DNA of 64,000 nt from DATJHM01 sp035493895 (GCA_035493895.1 DATJHM010000228.1:1-64000); one strand, 5' to 3'. Positions 8,025 to 16,622 are shown, counted from the stretch's first letter. The notes: generated by a model not told the origin, from the sequence alone. Made by a program: numbers and translations.

Positions 8025-8996
8025 ATGCAGTCAGTACAGGATTTAGCGACCGCAGTTCAACGTGTGGTCGCAAACGTTGAACGGGTCATAGTAGGGAAGG
8101 CTGACTCGGTGGCCTTCAGCCTGATTGCGGTGATTTGTCATGGGCATGTGCTCATCGAAGACGTGCCAGGTGTGGGAAAGACAGTACTTACCAAAGCAAT
8201 AGCTCGTTCGATCGGATGCACATTTAAGCGAATCCAATTTACGCCCGACCTCCTGCCTAGCGATATTACAGGCGTTTCTATTTATAATCAGAAATCGGGA
8301 AATTTTGAATTTCGTCCCGGGCCCATCATGGCGCAGATCGTACTGGCAGACGAAGTCAATCGTGCCACACCGAAAACACAGTCGGCCCTGCTCGAAGCCA
8401 TGGAAGAGAGTCAGATTACCGTCGACGGAACGACGTACCGCTTGCCCGATCCATTTATGGTTATGGCCACGCAGAATCCCATCGAATACGAAGGAACTTT
8501 CCCCCTACCCGAAGCGCAGCTGGATCGCTTTATGATGACCATCAAACTGGGGTATCCCAAAGCAGCCGATGAAGTCAATATTCTCGACAGCCATCAATTG
8601 CGTCATCCGCTGGAAGATCTCTTGCAGATCATGACCGCAGAAGAGCTCGTCTTGATCCAGAAACAGATAAAAAATATTCACGTTGATCCATCTATTCGCG
8701 AATATATCGTCGCCATAGCCAATGCAACACGTAGCCATAACAATATTTATCTGGGAGTCAGTCCACGAGGATCGCTCGCTCTTTTCCGAGCTGCCCAGGC
8801 GCTGGCTGCTATGCGCGGGAGAGGGTACGTCATCCCCGACGATGTGAAGCTTTTAGCCAAGCCAACCCTGGCACATCGCATCATTGTTACGCCAGCAGCA
8901 CGTGTGCGAGCGATTAGCTCGACCGCGATCCTGGACGAAATTTTGCAGAGCGTCGCGGTGCCAAACGCCTGGGTTGGTGGGGGAAAGGTACGCTGA
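8025..8996 (+). CDS. MoxR-family AAA+ ATPase
   Basis: A 323-residue AAA+ chaperone-like ATPase. Walker A is GVGKTV near residue 46, Walker B is IVLADEVNRATPKTQSALLEAMEE near 107, and sensor 1 is ATQNPIEYEGTFPLPEAQLDRF near 148, all classic for MoxR. GGGGAG lies 6 bases before the ATG. It begins a tight operon with a DUF58 protein and a transglutaminase. In such operons MoxR is thought to assist metal or cofactor insertion or maturation of von Willebrand-like (DUF58) partners. The exact client here is not known. Confidence 0.93.
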   Translation: MQSVQDLATAVQRVVANVERVIVGKADSVAFSLIAVICHGHVLIEDVPGVGKTVLTKAIARSIGCTFKRIQFTPDLLPSDITGVSIYNQKSGNFEFRPGPIMAQIVLADEVNRATPKTQSALLEAMEESQITVDGTTYRLPDPFMVMATQNPIEYEGTFPLPEAQLDRFMMTIKLGYPKAADEVNILDSHQLRHPLEDLLQIMTAEELVLIQKQIKNIHVDPSIREYIVAIANATRSHNNIYLGVSPRGSLALFRAAQALAAMRGRGYVIPDDVKLLAKPTLAHRIIVTPAARVRAISSTAILDEILQSVAVPNAWVGGGKVR

Positions 8997-8999
8997 GCT

Positions 9000-10211
9000 A
9001 TGCGACCGTGGCAAGCCTTCTTACTGATCATCATCCTGTCCTTTTTTGCGATTAGCAGTGGCTGGAAAGTACTCTATATCCTGACGTACGTTTTGCTCAC
9101 CTTATTTCTCCTTTCCCTGTTCTGGGCGCGTGCGAGCGTGCGTAAACTGACCTTCCAGAGAACCGCTGCAAGTGGACGTGTACAGGTCGGCGAGATATTT
9201 GATGAGCGGCTTATGCTCGACAATCTGAGCTCGTTGCCCAAATTGTGGGTACAGATTGCCGATGGTTCCACGTTGCCCGGACATCGTGCTGGCTATGTGG
9301 CGAGCATGGGAGGGAGAAAGCGGGCGATGTGGCGCGCACGTAGCACCTGTCGGCAGCGGGGACGATTCCAGCTGGGACCGATCAGCGCGACGAGCGGCGA
9401 TCCCTTTGGCCTTTTTCGGCGGCGTATCATGCTCGCGGACATGCAGGAGCTGCTGGTACTCCCCCGCGTCTTGCCCATCACAAACTTTGCCTTATTCTCG
9501 GGCGGATTGCCGGGCAGAGGGCGAAGTTCGCGAAGAGCACTGCAAACCACCACCAATGCAACCACCATCCGTGAATACGTGGCTGGTGACGCGCTCAGTC
9601 GGATTCACTGGCGGTCCAGCGCGCATTACAACCAGCTTATGGTAAAAGAGTTTGACCTGGACCCGGCTGTGGACGTCTGGATATTTCTGGATCTGCAAGA
9701 AGATGTGCAGGCAGGAGAAGGGGAACACTCGACAGAAGAGTATGGCGTCACGATCGTTGCCACCATTGCAACGTATCTCTTGAGGCAAGATCTGTCCGTT
9801 GGATTGCTCATCAATGGAGCGCACCGTGAGCTGCTTCCTTTAGATCGAGGTGATCGACAGATCGAGCGAGTATTAGAATTGCTGGCCGTAGTCGAAGCAG
9901 GAGTTGGGCCGGACCTCAAAGAAGCGCTGGCGCTGGACGCACTGCATTTTGCGCGGAACACCGCCGCAGTGATCGTGACGCCCTCAAACTCGCGAGACTG
10001 GCATGAAGGGTTGCGCCATTTGCAGCGGAGAGGAGTGCAGGTAGCCGTGATCGGGCTGGATGCCGCCTCATTTGAGCAAGAACCTTCAGATGAAGACACA
10101 CTGACCTTATTAGAAGGTGCTGGTATCCCTGTATTACGTGTGAAATGTGAAGAGCCTCTTGCTCAGATCCTGGAGAGTGGTCCCGATGCACGTTATACGA
10201 AGTGGAGGTAG
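9000..10211 (+). CDS. DUF58 domain membrane protein
   Basis: A 403-residue protein with two N-terminal membrane helices (about residues 5-22 and 24-42) and a DUF58/vWA-like domain. The family signature REYVAGDALSRIHWRSSAHY is near residue 187. An AAIVVTPSN segment near residue 322 follows in the vWA-like half. It starts 3 bp after moxR, and its end overlaps the upstream in-frame extension of the transglutaminase gene. This order is the common MoxR-DUF58-transglutaminase cassette, probably acting at the cell surface. Function is inferred from the cassette only. Confidence 0.9.
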   Translation: MRPWQAFLLIIILSFFAISSGWKVLYILTYVLLTLFLLSLFWARASVRKLTFQRTAASGRVQVGEIFDERLMLDNLSSLPKLWVQIADGSTLPGHRAGYVASMGGRKRAMWRARSTCRQRGRFQLGPISATSGDPFGLFRRRIMLADMQELLVLPRVLPITNFALFSGGLPGRGRSSRRALQTTTNATTIREYVAGDALSRIHWRSSAHYNQLMVKEFDLDPAVDVWIFLDLQEDVQAGEGEHSTEEYGVTIVATIATYLLRQDLSVGLLINGAHRELLPLDRGDRQIERVLELLAVVEAGVGPDLKEALALDALHFARNTAAVIVTPSNSRDWHEGLRHLQRRGVQVAVIGLDAASFEQEPSDEDTLTLLEGAGIPVLRVKCEEPLAQILESGPDARYTKWR

Positions 10212-10216
10212 CCCAT

Positions 10217-12688
10217 ATGCGCGAAGCCTCCGTTGAGCGCCTGGCCCGCCTGATCTCCGAGAACAATAGCGATTCGCAGGATGAAGAACAGCATCGACAC
10301 GAGTTCCATCTCAGTCTGGCCGAAGGCTGGTTCTCCCTGTTCCTGGTCGCAACTGTCTGTTTCAGCACCGTCTTATGTGTGCAAGCCGCAAACTGGGTCG
10401 AGCATCTGGACGCCCTGACGTTCATTACGACCGTCGGGTTGGCATATGGCATCGTCGCAGCAAAGCAGCAACTGTTCCCGAAATGGAGCATGCACCTGAT
10501 CGCGCTCTGTCTTGGCCTGTTACTGGCCTTATGGCAAACCTCGAGCGCTTTTTTTGGCAATGATATCCCGCTTTTTCTTACCGCGATGCAGCGTTGGATC
10601 GCGGTAGTCAATAGCGGTGGCGCAACCGACGACGATTCTATTTTCCTGTTTTTCATCATTACCCTGAGTTTTATGTTATCCTACGCCAGTATCTGGTTCG
10701 TCTATCGTACGCGCAATCCCTGGTTAATGATCCTCGCGAACGCCATGGTGATTCTGATCAATCTGAATAATGCCCAGGATAAAAATATCCTCTACCTCAT
10801 CGTCTTTTTACTGGCGTCCTTATTACTACTCCTGCGCTTTAACCTCTACGAATCGGTGGTGCGCTGGAGGCGTCAGGGCCTGCGTTTTTCCGATGATCTG
10901 AGCTGGGACTTTATGCAGACGGGAGCGCTGATCTCGGTCGGGCTCTTGATCTTCTCCTGGATATTGCCGGGAAGCTATGTCGACCCGGTGGTGTCGCGGA
11001 TCTGGAATACCAATGGCAGCCCGTTAGTGGTGGTCCAGAATACCTGGAATCGTATGTTTTCGGTGAGCAATAACTCGATACCCGCGAACCATGGGAGCTT
11101 TCAGAAAGATCTGGTGCTGGGAGGGAATCCCCATCTCACGAATGATGTGGTGATGATTGTCCAGTCGGATGATGGGAGCCAGTATCTGGGGTCGCTCGCC
11201 TATGATACCTACACCGGGCGCGGGTGGACCAATGCCGGGACGGTAGACGATACCCTGAAGGTCCCGACCGATTTCAGCTATTCATCAGGAGCGTTAGATA
11301 CGCATCCCGTGAAGCAGAAGATCAGCGTGGTCAATGCGCCCCAGGGATCGTATCCTTTTGTTTTTGGCGCTTCAGAGATCGCGCAGGTAAATATTCCGAC
11401 GAAATGGCTGAGTAGTAGCACAACGGGCGCTCTGGTGGCCTGGGTGGGACAGGATGCGCGGATCGCCACAGGCAATACCAGCTATACCGTCATCTCGGAT
11501 GTCTCTTCAGCCGATATTGCGACCTTGCGCAGTGTGCCCATGCCAAGAAATGCGCCGGACTATCCTGACAGTAGCGGCTATAACGGTGTCGAGATCATCG
11601 CACCGCCCACTGCCTACAATCCGCTTATCTTGCGCACAAATATCGCATTGCCAAAGGATATGAACCCGAGGATCGCGAAGCTGGCGCAAAGTATTACCGC
11701 GAATGCGCCCACCATGTACGATAAAGTGGTGGCTTTAGAGACGTATCTGCGCCAGCATTATACCTATAGTCTGGATGTTCAGCTTCCAGCGGGCAGAGAG
11801 GGCGTCTCCTGGTTTTTGTTCGACAGCAAGAAGGGGTATTGCAACTACTTTGCCTCCGCAATGGCTGTCATGGCGCGTTCGCTGGGGATACCGGCGCGTG
11901 TCGAAGTGGGGTATACCAATGGGAGCCTGGATGCCAGAAATCATCAGCGGATCGTGCGCGGCGTCGATGCCCATGCGTGGACCCAGGTATACTTTGCCGG
12001 TTATGGGTGGATCAATTTTGAGCCCTCGGCAACGTTTCCCACGTTCACTCGACCATTGCCAAATCAATATAGTAAGAGTATAACGAGTACTCCAGCTGAT
12101 CTGACGGGCAGTCTGGCGAAGCAGCTCCCGGCCCAATTGCGCGACAAAGATCCGGAGAGCGCATTTGACACCAGTGCGAATGCTACAGCGGCGAGAAATC
12201 AGCAATGGCAGCGGGAAATGAGCGTGGGTTTGGGAGGGATCATCGTGTTGCTTATCGTCGCAGCCATTGCCTTTGGCGTCTGGTGGCGTCGTCTCTTCCG
12301 TGGATATAGTGAGTCGATGCGCATATTTGGTAAGATCTATCTGTTGGCAAACTGGGCAGGGATTGGAGGACAGACTTCGCAGACGCCCTATGAGTATATC
12401 AAGGGATTGTTTGTGGTTGCACCGGGAGACGAAAAATCGCTGGAACGATTGAGTGATATCTATGTGCGAGAGCGCTGGGCCGATCCGCAGAGTCTCGAGC
12501 ATCCTGTGAAAACAGGCGAAATCCAGGAACTGCCAGGCATATGGAGAAAGTTGCAGCCAAAGTTTATTCTCTATGTGTTGAGGCATCCCAGATTTCTACG
12601 CTGGCTACCGAAACGGGTTGCGCGCATCGTCGTGGCGAAAAAGAAGCAGTGGCATCTCAAGAGGCGCTGGAAAGCAGAAGACCTGTAA
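10217..12688 (+). CDS. TgpA-like membrane transglutaminase
   Basis: An 823-residue multi-pass membrane enzyme. About six helices lie between residues 40 and 245, followed by an extracytoplasmic region with a transglutaminase-like core: KKGYCNYFASAMAVMARSLG carries the catalytic Cys near residue 542, and GVDAHAWTQVYFAGYGW carries the catalytic His near residue 582. A last helix (GGIIVLLIVAAIAFGVWW, near 677) leads to a cytoplasmic C-terminal domain of the DUF4129 type. The ATG at 10217 is preferred because GGAGG lies 8 bases before it; a GTG frame opens 15 bases earlier. It closes the MoxR-DUF58 operon. Confidence 0.92.
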   Translation: MREASVERLARLISENNSDSQDEEQHRHEFHLSLAEGWFSLFLVATVCFSTVLCVQAANWVEHLDALTFITTVGLAYGIVAAKQQLFPKWSMHLIALCLGLLLALWQTSSAFFGNDIPLFLTAMQRWIAVVNSGGATDDDSIFLFFIITLSFMLSYASIWFVYRTRNPWLMILANAMVILINLNNAQDKNILYLIVFLLASLLLLLRFNLYESVVRWRRQGLRFSDDLSWDFMQTGALISVGLLIFSWILPGSYVDPVVSRIWNTNGSPLVVVQNTWNRMFSVSNNSIPANHGSFQKDLVLGGNPHLTNDVVMIVQSDDGSQYLGSLAYDTYTGRGWTNAGTVDDTLKVPTDFSYSSGALDTHPVKQKISVVNAPQGSYPFVFGASEIAQVNIPTKWLSSSTTGALVAWVGQDARIATGNTSYTVISDVSSADIATLRSVPMPRNAPDYPDSSGYNGVEIIAPPTAYNPLILRTNIALPKDMNPRIAKLAQSITANAPTMYDKVVALETYLRQHYTYSLDVQLPAGREGVSWFLFDSKKGYCNYFASAMAVMARSLGIPARVEVGYTNGSLDARNHQRIVRGVDAHAWTQVYFAGYGWINFEPSATFPTFTRPLPNQYSKSITSTPADLTGSLAKQLPAQLRDKDPESAFDTSANATAARNQQWQREMSVGLGGIIVLLIVAAIAFGVWWRRLFRGYSESMRIFGKIYLLANWAGIGGQTSQTPYEYIKGLFVVAPGDEKSLERLSDIYVRERWADPQSLEHPVKTGEIQELPGIWRKLQPKFILYVLRHPRFLRWLPKRVARIVVAKKKQWHLKRRWKAEDL

Positions 12689-12701
12689 GGTAATAACTCC
12701 C

Positions 12702-12786
12702 TCCCGTAGAGGTGCAGACAAGCAGCGACTCTACGGAATTGATGGGAGATGACGTGACGTTGCAGACAAGCCGCACCTCTACGGGA
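12702..12786. repeat. Dispersed palindromic repeat, copy A
   Basis: An 85-bp element bounded by perfect 14-bp inverted ends (12702-12715 and 12773-12786, TCCCGTAGAGGTGC and its complement). It contains two copies of the GCAGACAAGC core. The same core with CTCTACGG recurs at about 47.2, 57.7 and 58.0 kb. Confidence 0.85.
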
Positions 12787-12798
12787 AAATATATCAGC

Positions 12799-12827
12799 TT
12801 GACCAAAGAGCAGAAGTTGCTTAAACT
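12799..12827 (+). promoter_or_regulatory. Candidate sigma70 promoter for the 124-aa protein
   Basis: TTGACC at 12799-12804 and TAAACT at 12822-12827 are separated by 17 bp. The start codon of the next gene lies 65 bp downstream. This is based on consensus similarity only. Confidence 0.45.
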
Positions 12828-12891
12828 GTAGCAGGCAGTCTCGCAAACCATGCGCGGCTGCGGCTTTGAAAATAGTGAGGAGATTGATTTT

Positions 12892-13266
12892 ATGTCAACA
12901 AATAATGAAGTCGCCGAGGAAGAGCAGCAGTATTCCATGGTAGCGCCAGTGCCGCAGGCGCAGGGTGTTGTAGAGATTGTGGGATCGCCGTCCGTGACCC
13001 TGCAAACGCTCGATTTAGCGAGGCATGTGGCCATTGCACCAAATGGACAACGGTATGTGGTCGCGACATTCAACGATACCCATATGGGGAGGCAGTACGT
13101 TACCGCGATCTATCCGCAACAGAGTAGATATCTGACATTATTTCGTCTGCTCATCAAAGAAAAAAGTTCAGAGAATGCGGAGCAAGCCATTCGGCAACAT
13201 ATCGAGTGGGTTCAGGCGATTCAGCAAGGGAAACTGAAGCAAATCCTCAATAAGGCAGAGGGATAG
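12892..13266 (+). CDS. Hypothetical 124-aa protein
   Basis: Not recognised. The ATG at 12892 is chosen because GAGGAG lies 8 bases before it; the frame is open a further 14 codons upstream. The product is acidic at its N-terminus (MSTNNEVAEEEQQ). It has a central part with alternating beta-like segments (QRYVVATFNDTHMGRQYVTAIYPQ) and a helical C-terminus ending HIEWVQAIQQGKLKQILNKAEG. There is no signal peptide or membrane helix. It sits alone between the transglutaminase operon and the small-peptide/ABC region. Confidence 0.65.
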   Translation: MSTNNEVAEEEQQYSMVAPVPQAQGVVEIVGSPSVTLQTLDLARHVAIAPNGQRYVVATFNDTHMGRQYVTAIYPQQSRYLTLFRLLIKEKSSENAEQAIRQHIEWVQAIQQGKLKQILNKAEG

Positions 13267-13299
13267 GGAACAGAAGAGACAATCTCGTCTGAATAGTAC

Positions 13300-13329
13300 T
13301 TGACAGACCACTAATGTTTTCTTTATACT
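13300..13329 (+). promoter_or_regulatory. Sigma70-type promoter of the 65-codon gene
   Basis: TTGACA at 13300-13305 and TATACT at 13324-13329 with an 18-bp spacer, about 100 bp before the small gene. It is one of the best consensus promoters in the window. Confidence 0.65.
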
Positions 13330-13340
13330 TAAACAAGTGG

Positions 13341-13384
13341 TATCTGCATGGGCAGAGTGAAGAGTTTTCGCCTCAATGCAGATA
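13341..13384 (+). promoter_or_regulatory. Leader hairpin in the 5' UTR of the 65-codon gene
   Basis: TATCTGCAT at 13341-13349 pairs perfectly with ATGCAGATA at 13376-13384 across a 26-nt loop. It lies just after the predicted transcription start and 43 bp before the small gene's ATG. It may stabilise the leader or act in regulation. Confidence 0.5.
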
Positions 13385-13427
13385 ATGGACTCATAAACAC
13401 ACATTTATTGAAAAGGAGAATGGCAGC

Positions 13428-13625
13428 ATGGCAAATGACATTCATGTCTTGAACATGACACGCTTGCGCGACATTTCGGTCGCTTACGGCCATGCTATGC
13501 CCTGCGCTCCGGCATTCCTGATCCTCGATGACGCGAAATTTGGTGGTGTTGTGCACACCGGGTTCCGTATGCAGGGGAGGAGTGCGCCCGTTCCAGGAGG
13601 AGGACCTCCTACTTTTCGAAAGTAG
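13428..13625 (+). CDS. 65-aa small protein, possible leader or precursor peptide
   Basis: An ATG nine bases after AGGAG, inside its own transcription unit (promoter at 13300, structured leader, terminator at 13643-13689). The peptide starts MANDIHVLNMTRLRDISVAYGH, has a middle part AMPCAPAFLILDDAKFGGVV and ends in a Gly/Pro-rich basic tail (MQGRSAPVPGGGPPTFRK). It has a single Cys, no signal peptide and no family that I recognise. The 3' end of the frame contains two further perfect hairpin-forming stretches (13592-13604 and about 13605-13623). It lies just upstream of an ABC-2 transporter operon, so it could be a regulatory leader peptide, a secreted peptide precursor, or a stand-alone small protein. 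Confidence 0.55.
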   Translation: MANDIHVLNMTRLRDISVAYGHAMPCAPAFLILDDAKFGGVVHTGFRMQGRSAPVPGGGPPTFRK

Positions 13626-13642
13626 GAAGAGAAAGATCCCTC

Positions 13643-13690
13643 AACCGTGGGTACTGGGCAAACGCAAAAATCCAGTCCCACGGTTTTTTG
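13643..13690 (+). terminator. Strong intrinsic terminator before the ABC operon
   Basis: AACCGTGGGTACTGG at 13643-13657 pairs with CCAGTCCCACGGTT at 13672-13685 and is followed by TTTTTTG. This closes the small-gene transcript only 48 bp before the ABC ATPase start, and no separate promoter is obvious in that gap. The terminator could therefore act as an attenuator for the transporter. Confidence 0.85.
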
Positions 13691-13737
13691 TTTGTATTTT
13701 TTTGTATCGCTTGCCTACAGTAAAAGGAGAAAACTGC

Positions 13738-14700
13738 GTGGCTATTCAGGAAATCACGGTGAAGAATCACGTATCTGATGCAATCGTGCTCGATCCTAGT
13801 AAAGATGCAGTAGTCATTGACGGAGTTTCAAAGGTCTTTCTCAAGCCACGTCCTCTGTTCCGTTTTCGCGGGCAGAAAAAAGAACAAGAAGAGAAGAGAG
13901 AAGTAAAAGCTCTTGAAAATATCAATTTAACGATAAAGCGCAAAGAGATATTTGGTATCCTGGGCGCTAATGGTTCGGGCAAATCGACGCTTATTCGTAT
14001 CCTCTCAACCCTTCTGATACCAGATGTGGGACACGTAGAGATCTTCGGGTACGATGTCATCAAGGATGAGCGCATGGTCCAGCGTCTGATCAACCGTGTG
14101 AGCGTAGAAGCTTCATTTTTCAAGAAGCTGTCGCCAATGGAGAACCTGATCTATGCGGCGCGGCTCTACAATATGCCAGGGACAGAGGCCCGGAACAAGA
14201 TCCAGAGTATCCTCATAAGACTGGGGATTAAGCCGGATCGTATCAGCGCGCCTCTGGAGAACATGTCGCGCGGTATGCAGCAGAAAGTTGCGATCGCACG
14301 TGCATTTCTCACCTCCCCCATTGTGCTCCTGCTCGATGAACCCACCACCGGATTAGACCCACGTTCCAAGCTCGATGTCCAGAAATTTGTTCATGAATTG
14401 CGCGAACAGCATAACGCAACGATCCTTATCACCACACACGACATGGACGAGGCCGAGGCATTATGTGATCGAGTCGCCATCATTGATCAGGGGCGAATCG
14501 TCGCGCTTGGCGAGACTGCGGAACTGAAGCAAAAAGTAACCGGGCTGATGGGGCGGAGCAGTCAGGTCACCATGAACGAAGTGTTCATGCATTATACCGC
14601 CACACACAGAATTACCGAAGAAGATGTCGCAAAATATGGAAGCTGGGAGAAAGCGTTTCAGGCTCTCGAGGCTGAGCGTGAAGAAGAAGAAGAAAAATAA
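13738..14700 (+). CDS. ABC-2 transporter ATP-binding protein
   Basis: A 320-residue ATPase of the drug/polysaccharide ABC-2 export class. Walker A GANGSGKST is near residue 80, the signature NMSRGMQQKVAIAR near 178, Walker B VLLLDEPTTGLDP near 197, and the H-loop TTHDMDEAE near 238. An N-terminal extension of about 40 residues includes a basic RPLFRFRGQKKEQEEKRE stretch before the nucleotide-binding core. The GTG at 13738 is preferred because AAAGGAGAAAACTGC precedes it and an intrinsic terminator occupies the upstream frame. It is followed after 20 bp by its permease. Confidence 0.93.
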   Translation: MAIQEITVKNHVSDAIVLDPSKDAVVIDGVSKVFLKPRPLFRFRGQKKEQEEKREVKALENINLTIKRKEIFGILGANGSGKSTLIRILSTLLIPDVGHVEIFGYDVIKDERMVQRLINRVSVEASFFKKLSPMENLIYAARLYNMPGTEARNKIQSILIRLGIKPDRISAPLENMSRGMQQKVAIARAFLTSPIVLLLDEPTTGLDPRSKLDVQKFVHELREQHNATILITTHDMDEAEALCDRVAIIDQGRIVALGETAELKQKVTGLMGRSSQVTMNEVFMHYTATHRITEEDVAKYGSWEKAFQALEAEREEEEEK

Positions 14701-14720
14701 AAGAAAGATAGCAGAGAAGA

Positions 14721-15545
14721 ATGTCTACATTACAGCATACGGGGCGGGCAACCTACGCCTTTTTTGAAAGAAACTGGAACCTGACCAAACGGTACTGGGC
14801 CTGGGAGATTGTCTGGCTCTGTTATAACGTCGTGAATGCCTTGAGCATCACGTTCATCGCCAGGGCCACGCCGGGGCTGAACGAGGCGCAGGTCAACTAC
14901 ATGATTCTATACCTGCTGATCGGTACCTCAGTCTGGACCTATTTGAGCGTCACGTTTGATGGCGTCACTGATGTGATCAATATTGAGCGCTGGGAAGGGA
15001 CCATTGAATATACCTTTATGGCTCCCATCTCGCGTTTTACGCATATGATTGGCAGTTGCTGGTATGCGGTCGTGCATGGCCTGCTCTTTACGGGACTTCA
15101 GTTGTTTGTCGTGGTCCTGTTTTTCCACCTGGATCTCAGCCATGCCAACTACCTGACCGTGGCCTTCATGCTGCTCCTGGGGAGCATATCGTTTATCGGC
15201 TTTGGCATCGCCACGTCTGTCCTGCCGCTGCTCTATACCGAAAAGGGCATGCAGATGTCGTTTATCGTACGCGCCATTATCCTCCTGGTCTCGGGCGTGT
15301 ATTATCCGATCAGCGTACTACCCGGCTGGATGCAGCCGTTTGCCTGGCTTTCGCCAGCGACCTATGTCTTGAATGGTCTGCGTTCTGGACTGCTTTCGGA
15401 CAAAGTCATCTGGTCCGCAGAGATTTGGAGTAACACCTGGCCGCTGCTCATCATGGGGGTGGTGAGCATTCCGCTGGGAATGATCATCTTCCGCATGGCC
15501 GAGCGCCACGCCAAGCGCACAGGGCGCTTGAAGCGCAACGGCTAA
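14721..15545 (+). CDS. ABC-2 type transporter permease
   Basis: A 274-residue integral membrane protein with about six helices and the ABC-2 fold. A cytoplasmic N-terminus (FFERNWNLTKRYW) precedes helices near residues 30-50, 58-78, 105-135, 140-170, 177-200 and 235-255. The GVYYPISVLPGWMQPFAWLSPATYVLNGLR segment is typical of the conserved C-terminal loop in this family. It pairs with the ATPase 20 bp upstream and is followed by an intrinsic terminator. The exported substrate is unknown. Confidence 0.9.
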   Translation: MSTLQHTGRATYAFFERNWNLTKRYWAWEIVWLCYNVVNALSITFIARATPGLNEAQVNYMILYLLIGTSVWTYLSVTFDGVTDVINIERWEGTIEYTFMAPISRFTHMIGSCWYAVVHGLLFTGLQLFVVVLFFHLDLSHANYLTVAFMLLLGSISFIGFGIATSVLPLLYTEKGMQMSFIVRAIILLVSGVYYPISVLPGWMQPFAWLSPATYVLNGLRSGLLSDKVIWSAEIWSNTWPLLIMGVVSIPLGMIIFRMAERHAKRTGRLKRNG

Positions 15546-15564
15546 GGGCAGGAGAAGCAGAGGG

Positions 15565-15601
15565 ACAAAAGCGCTGCCGGGGGGAAAAGCAGCGCTTTTG
15601 T
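15565..15601. terminator. Perfect 14-bp hairpin terminator
   Basis: GACAAAAGCGCTGC pairs with GCAGCGCTTTTGTC across an 11-nt loop. The TTTTG end supports termination of the ABC operon on the plus strand, and the matching A-run could also serve the opposite strand. Confidence 0.8.
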
Positions 15602-15627
15602 CTGGGAAAAAGATTGGAGCAATCATC

Positions 15628-16314
15628 GTGATCGTACGTTTTCATAATCTAGCGGCGCGGGCACCGAGTATGGCGGACCTGGATCAGGTCACCGCTTTAA
15701 TGATCGCCTGCGATGTGGTTGAATCACGTATTGCGGAACCAACAGCTGAAGATGTGCGTCAGGCCTGGCAGCGCGCAGACTTCTGTTTAAGCAGGGATGC
15801 CTGGGTCATTGTGACTGGTCAGGGGAAACTCGTGGGGTATGCAGACGTACGGTGCGAGGCGCGGGGACACCTTGTCTCGACGATACGCGTTCACCCGGAG
15901 TATCGCAGACGTGGCATTGGCACCTTGTTGATCTGGCTCACGGAAGAGCGAGCGCGCCAGCTAATGTGCGATCAGGAGCAAGAGCAGCGGGTTGTGCTGA
16001 GTCTTACTGTGAGTAGCCTGGATCAGGGCGCGAGCTGCTTATTGGAAAGAGAAGGCTACACGCTGGCGCGTCACTTCTGGCGTCTGGTCATTGACGTCGA
16101 CGAAGTCGCACGCACGGCACAGGAAGAGCAGGAGGAGCAGAGAAAGCTCAAGCTCGATCTGGTCATCGACTCACATACACTCCTGGGAGATGCGGCTGCG
16201 TTTCATAGAACTGGCATGTACGTCGCCCACCAGTATAACGTGTATGAAAAAGTGCTGCGTGTGGGGGTTCGGCAGGCAGAAGAAGTAGCGGTGGGGCAGT
16301 ATGTAAGCGTGTAA
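15628..16314 (+). CDS. GNAT-family N-acetyltransferase
   Basis: A 228-residue acetyl-CoA-dependent acyltransferase. The coenzyme-binding motif is STIRVHPEYRRRGIGTLLIWL near residues 82-102. LTVSSLDQGASCLLEREGYTLARHFWR near 125-151 is the C-terminal half of the fold. The last 75 residues extend beyond the minimal domain and may form a partial second GNAT-like unit. The GTG at 15628 is chosen since GGAG lies 9 bases before it and an earlier TTG falls inside the terminator stem. The substrate is unknown. Confidence 0.82.
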   Translation: MIVRFHNLAARAPSMADLDQVTALMIACDVVESRIAEPTAEDVRQAWQRADFCLSRDAWVIVTGQGKLVGYADVRCEARGHLVSTIRVHPEYRRRGIGTLLIWLTEERARQLMCDQEQEQRVVLSLTVSSLDQGASCLLEREGYTLARHFWRLVIDVDEVARTAQEEQEEQRKLKLDLVIDSHTLLGDAAAFHRTGMYVAHQYNVYEKVLRVGVRQAEEVAVGQYVSV

Positions 16315-16321
16315 GCAGATG

Positions 16322-16362
16322 AAAGCGGCCAGACACTGGCACCGTGTCGGGCCGCTTTCATG
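16322..16362 (+). terminator. Intrinsic terminator after the GNAT gene
   Basis: GAAAGCGGCC pairs with GGCCGCTTTC about 20 nt later, followed by a T-rich stretch (ATGTTGTTTTAA). It lies just after the acetyltransferase stop. Confidence 0.75.
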
Positions 16363-16520
16363 TTGTTTTAATTCAGCGGGTTTGTATTCTGTTACTTTTT
16401 TGAGAAATCGCAAGTCCTAGAAAGAGTGGATACAAATTTTATTGCATAATTTCATGAGGAAAGGGTCATGATGCCGGTCTGGCCTTATAGGGGCAGAATA
16501 CAGGGCATCGGAGTTGTGGT

Positions 16521-16622
16521 ATGCGTATTCTTTTACTTGTTTTAGTGTTGATTGCGGTGATTTTGTTTCTGGTTGGTATGACGATAGCGTTATTAACATG
16601 GCGAAATATGCGCAAACTGTAG
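16521..16622 (+). CDS. Putative 33-aa single-pass membrane peptide
   Basis: A 33-codon frame with GGAG 7 bases before the ATG. Residues 2-25 are almost all Leu, Val, Ile or Ala (MRILLLVLVLIAVILFLVGM), followed by TIALLTWRNMRKL, a short positive C-terminus. This is one transmembrane helix with a basic cytoplasmic end. No family is recognised. It lies alone in a 375-bp space between the GNAT terminator and the end of the VOC gene. It could be a regulatory membrane peptide, but a chance frame is not excluded. Confidence 0.4.
   Translation: MRILLLVLVLIAVILFLVGMTIALLTWRNMRKL

Noticed and set aside
12702..12786. Plain transcription terminator after the transglutaminase operon
   Set aside because: The palindrome recurs at three other loci with the same internal core, so it is better described as a dispersed repeat, although it may end transcripts as well.
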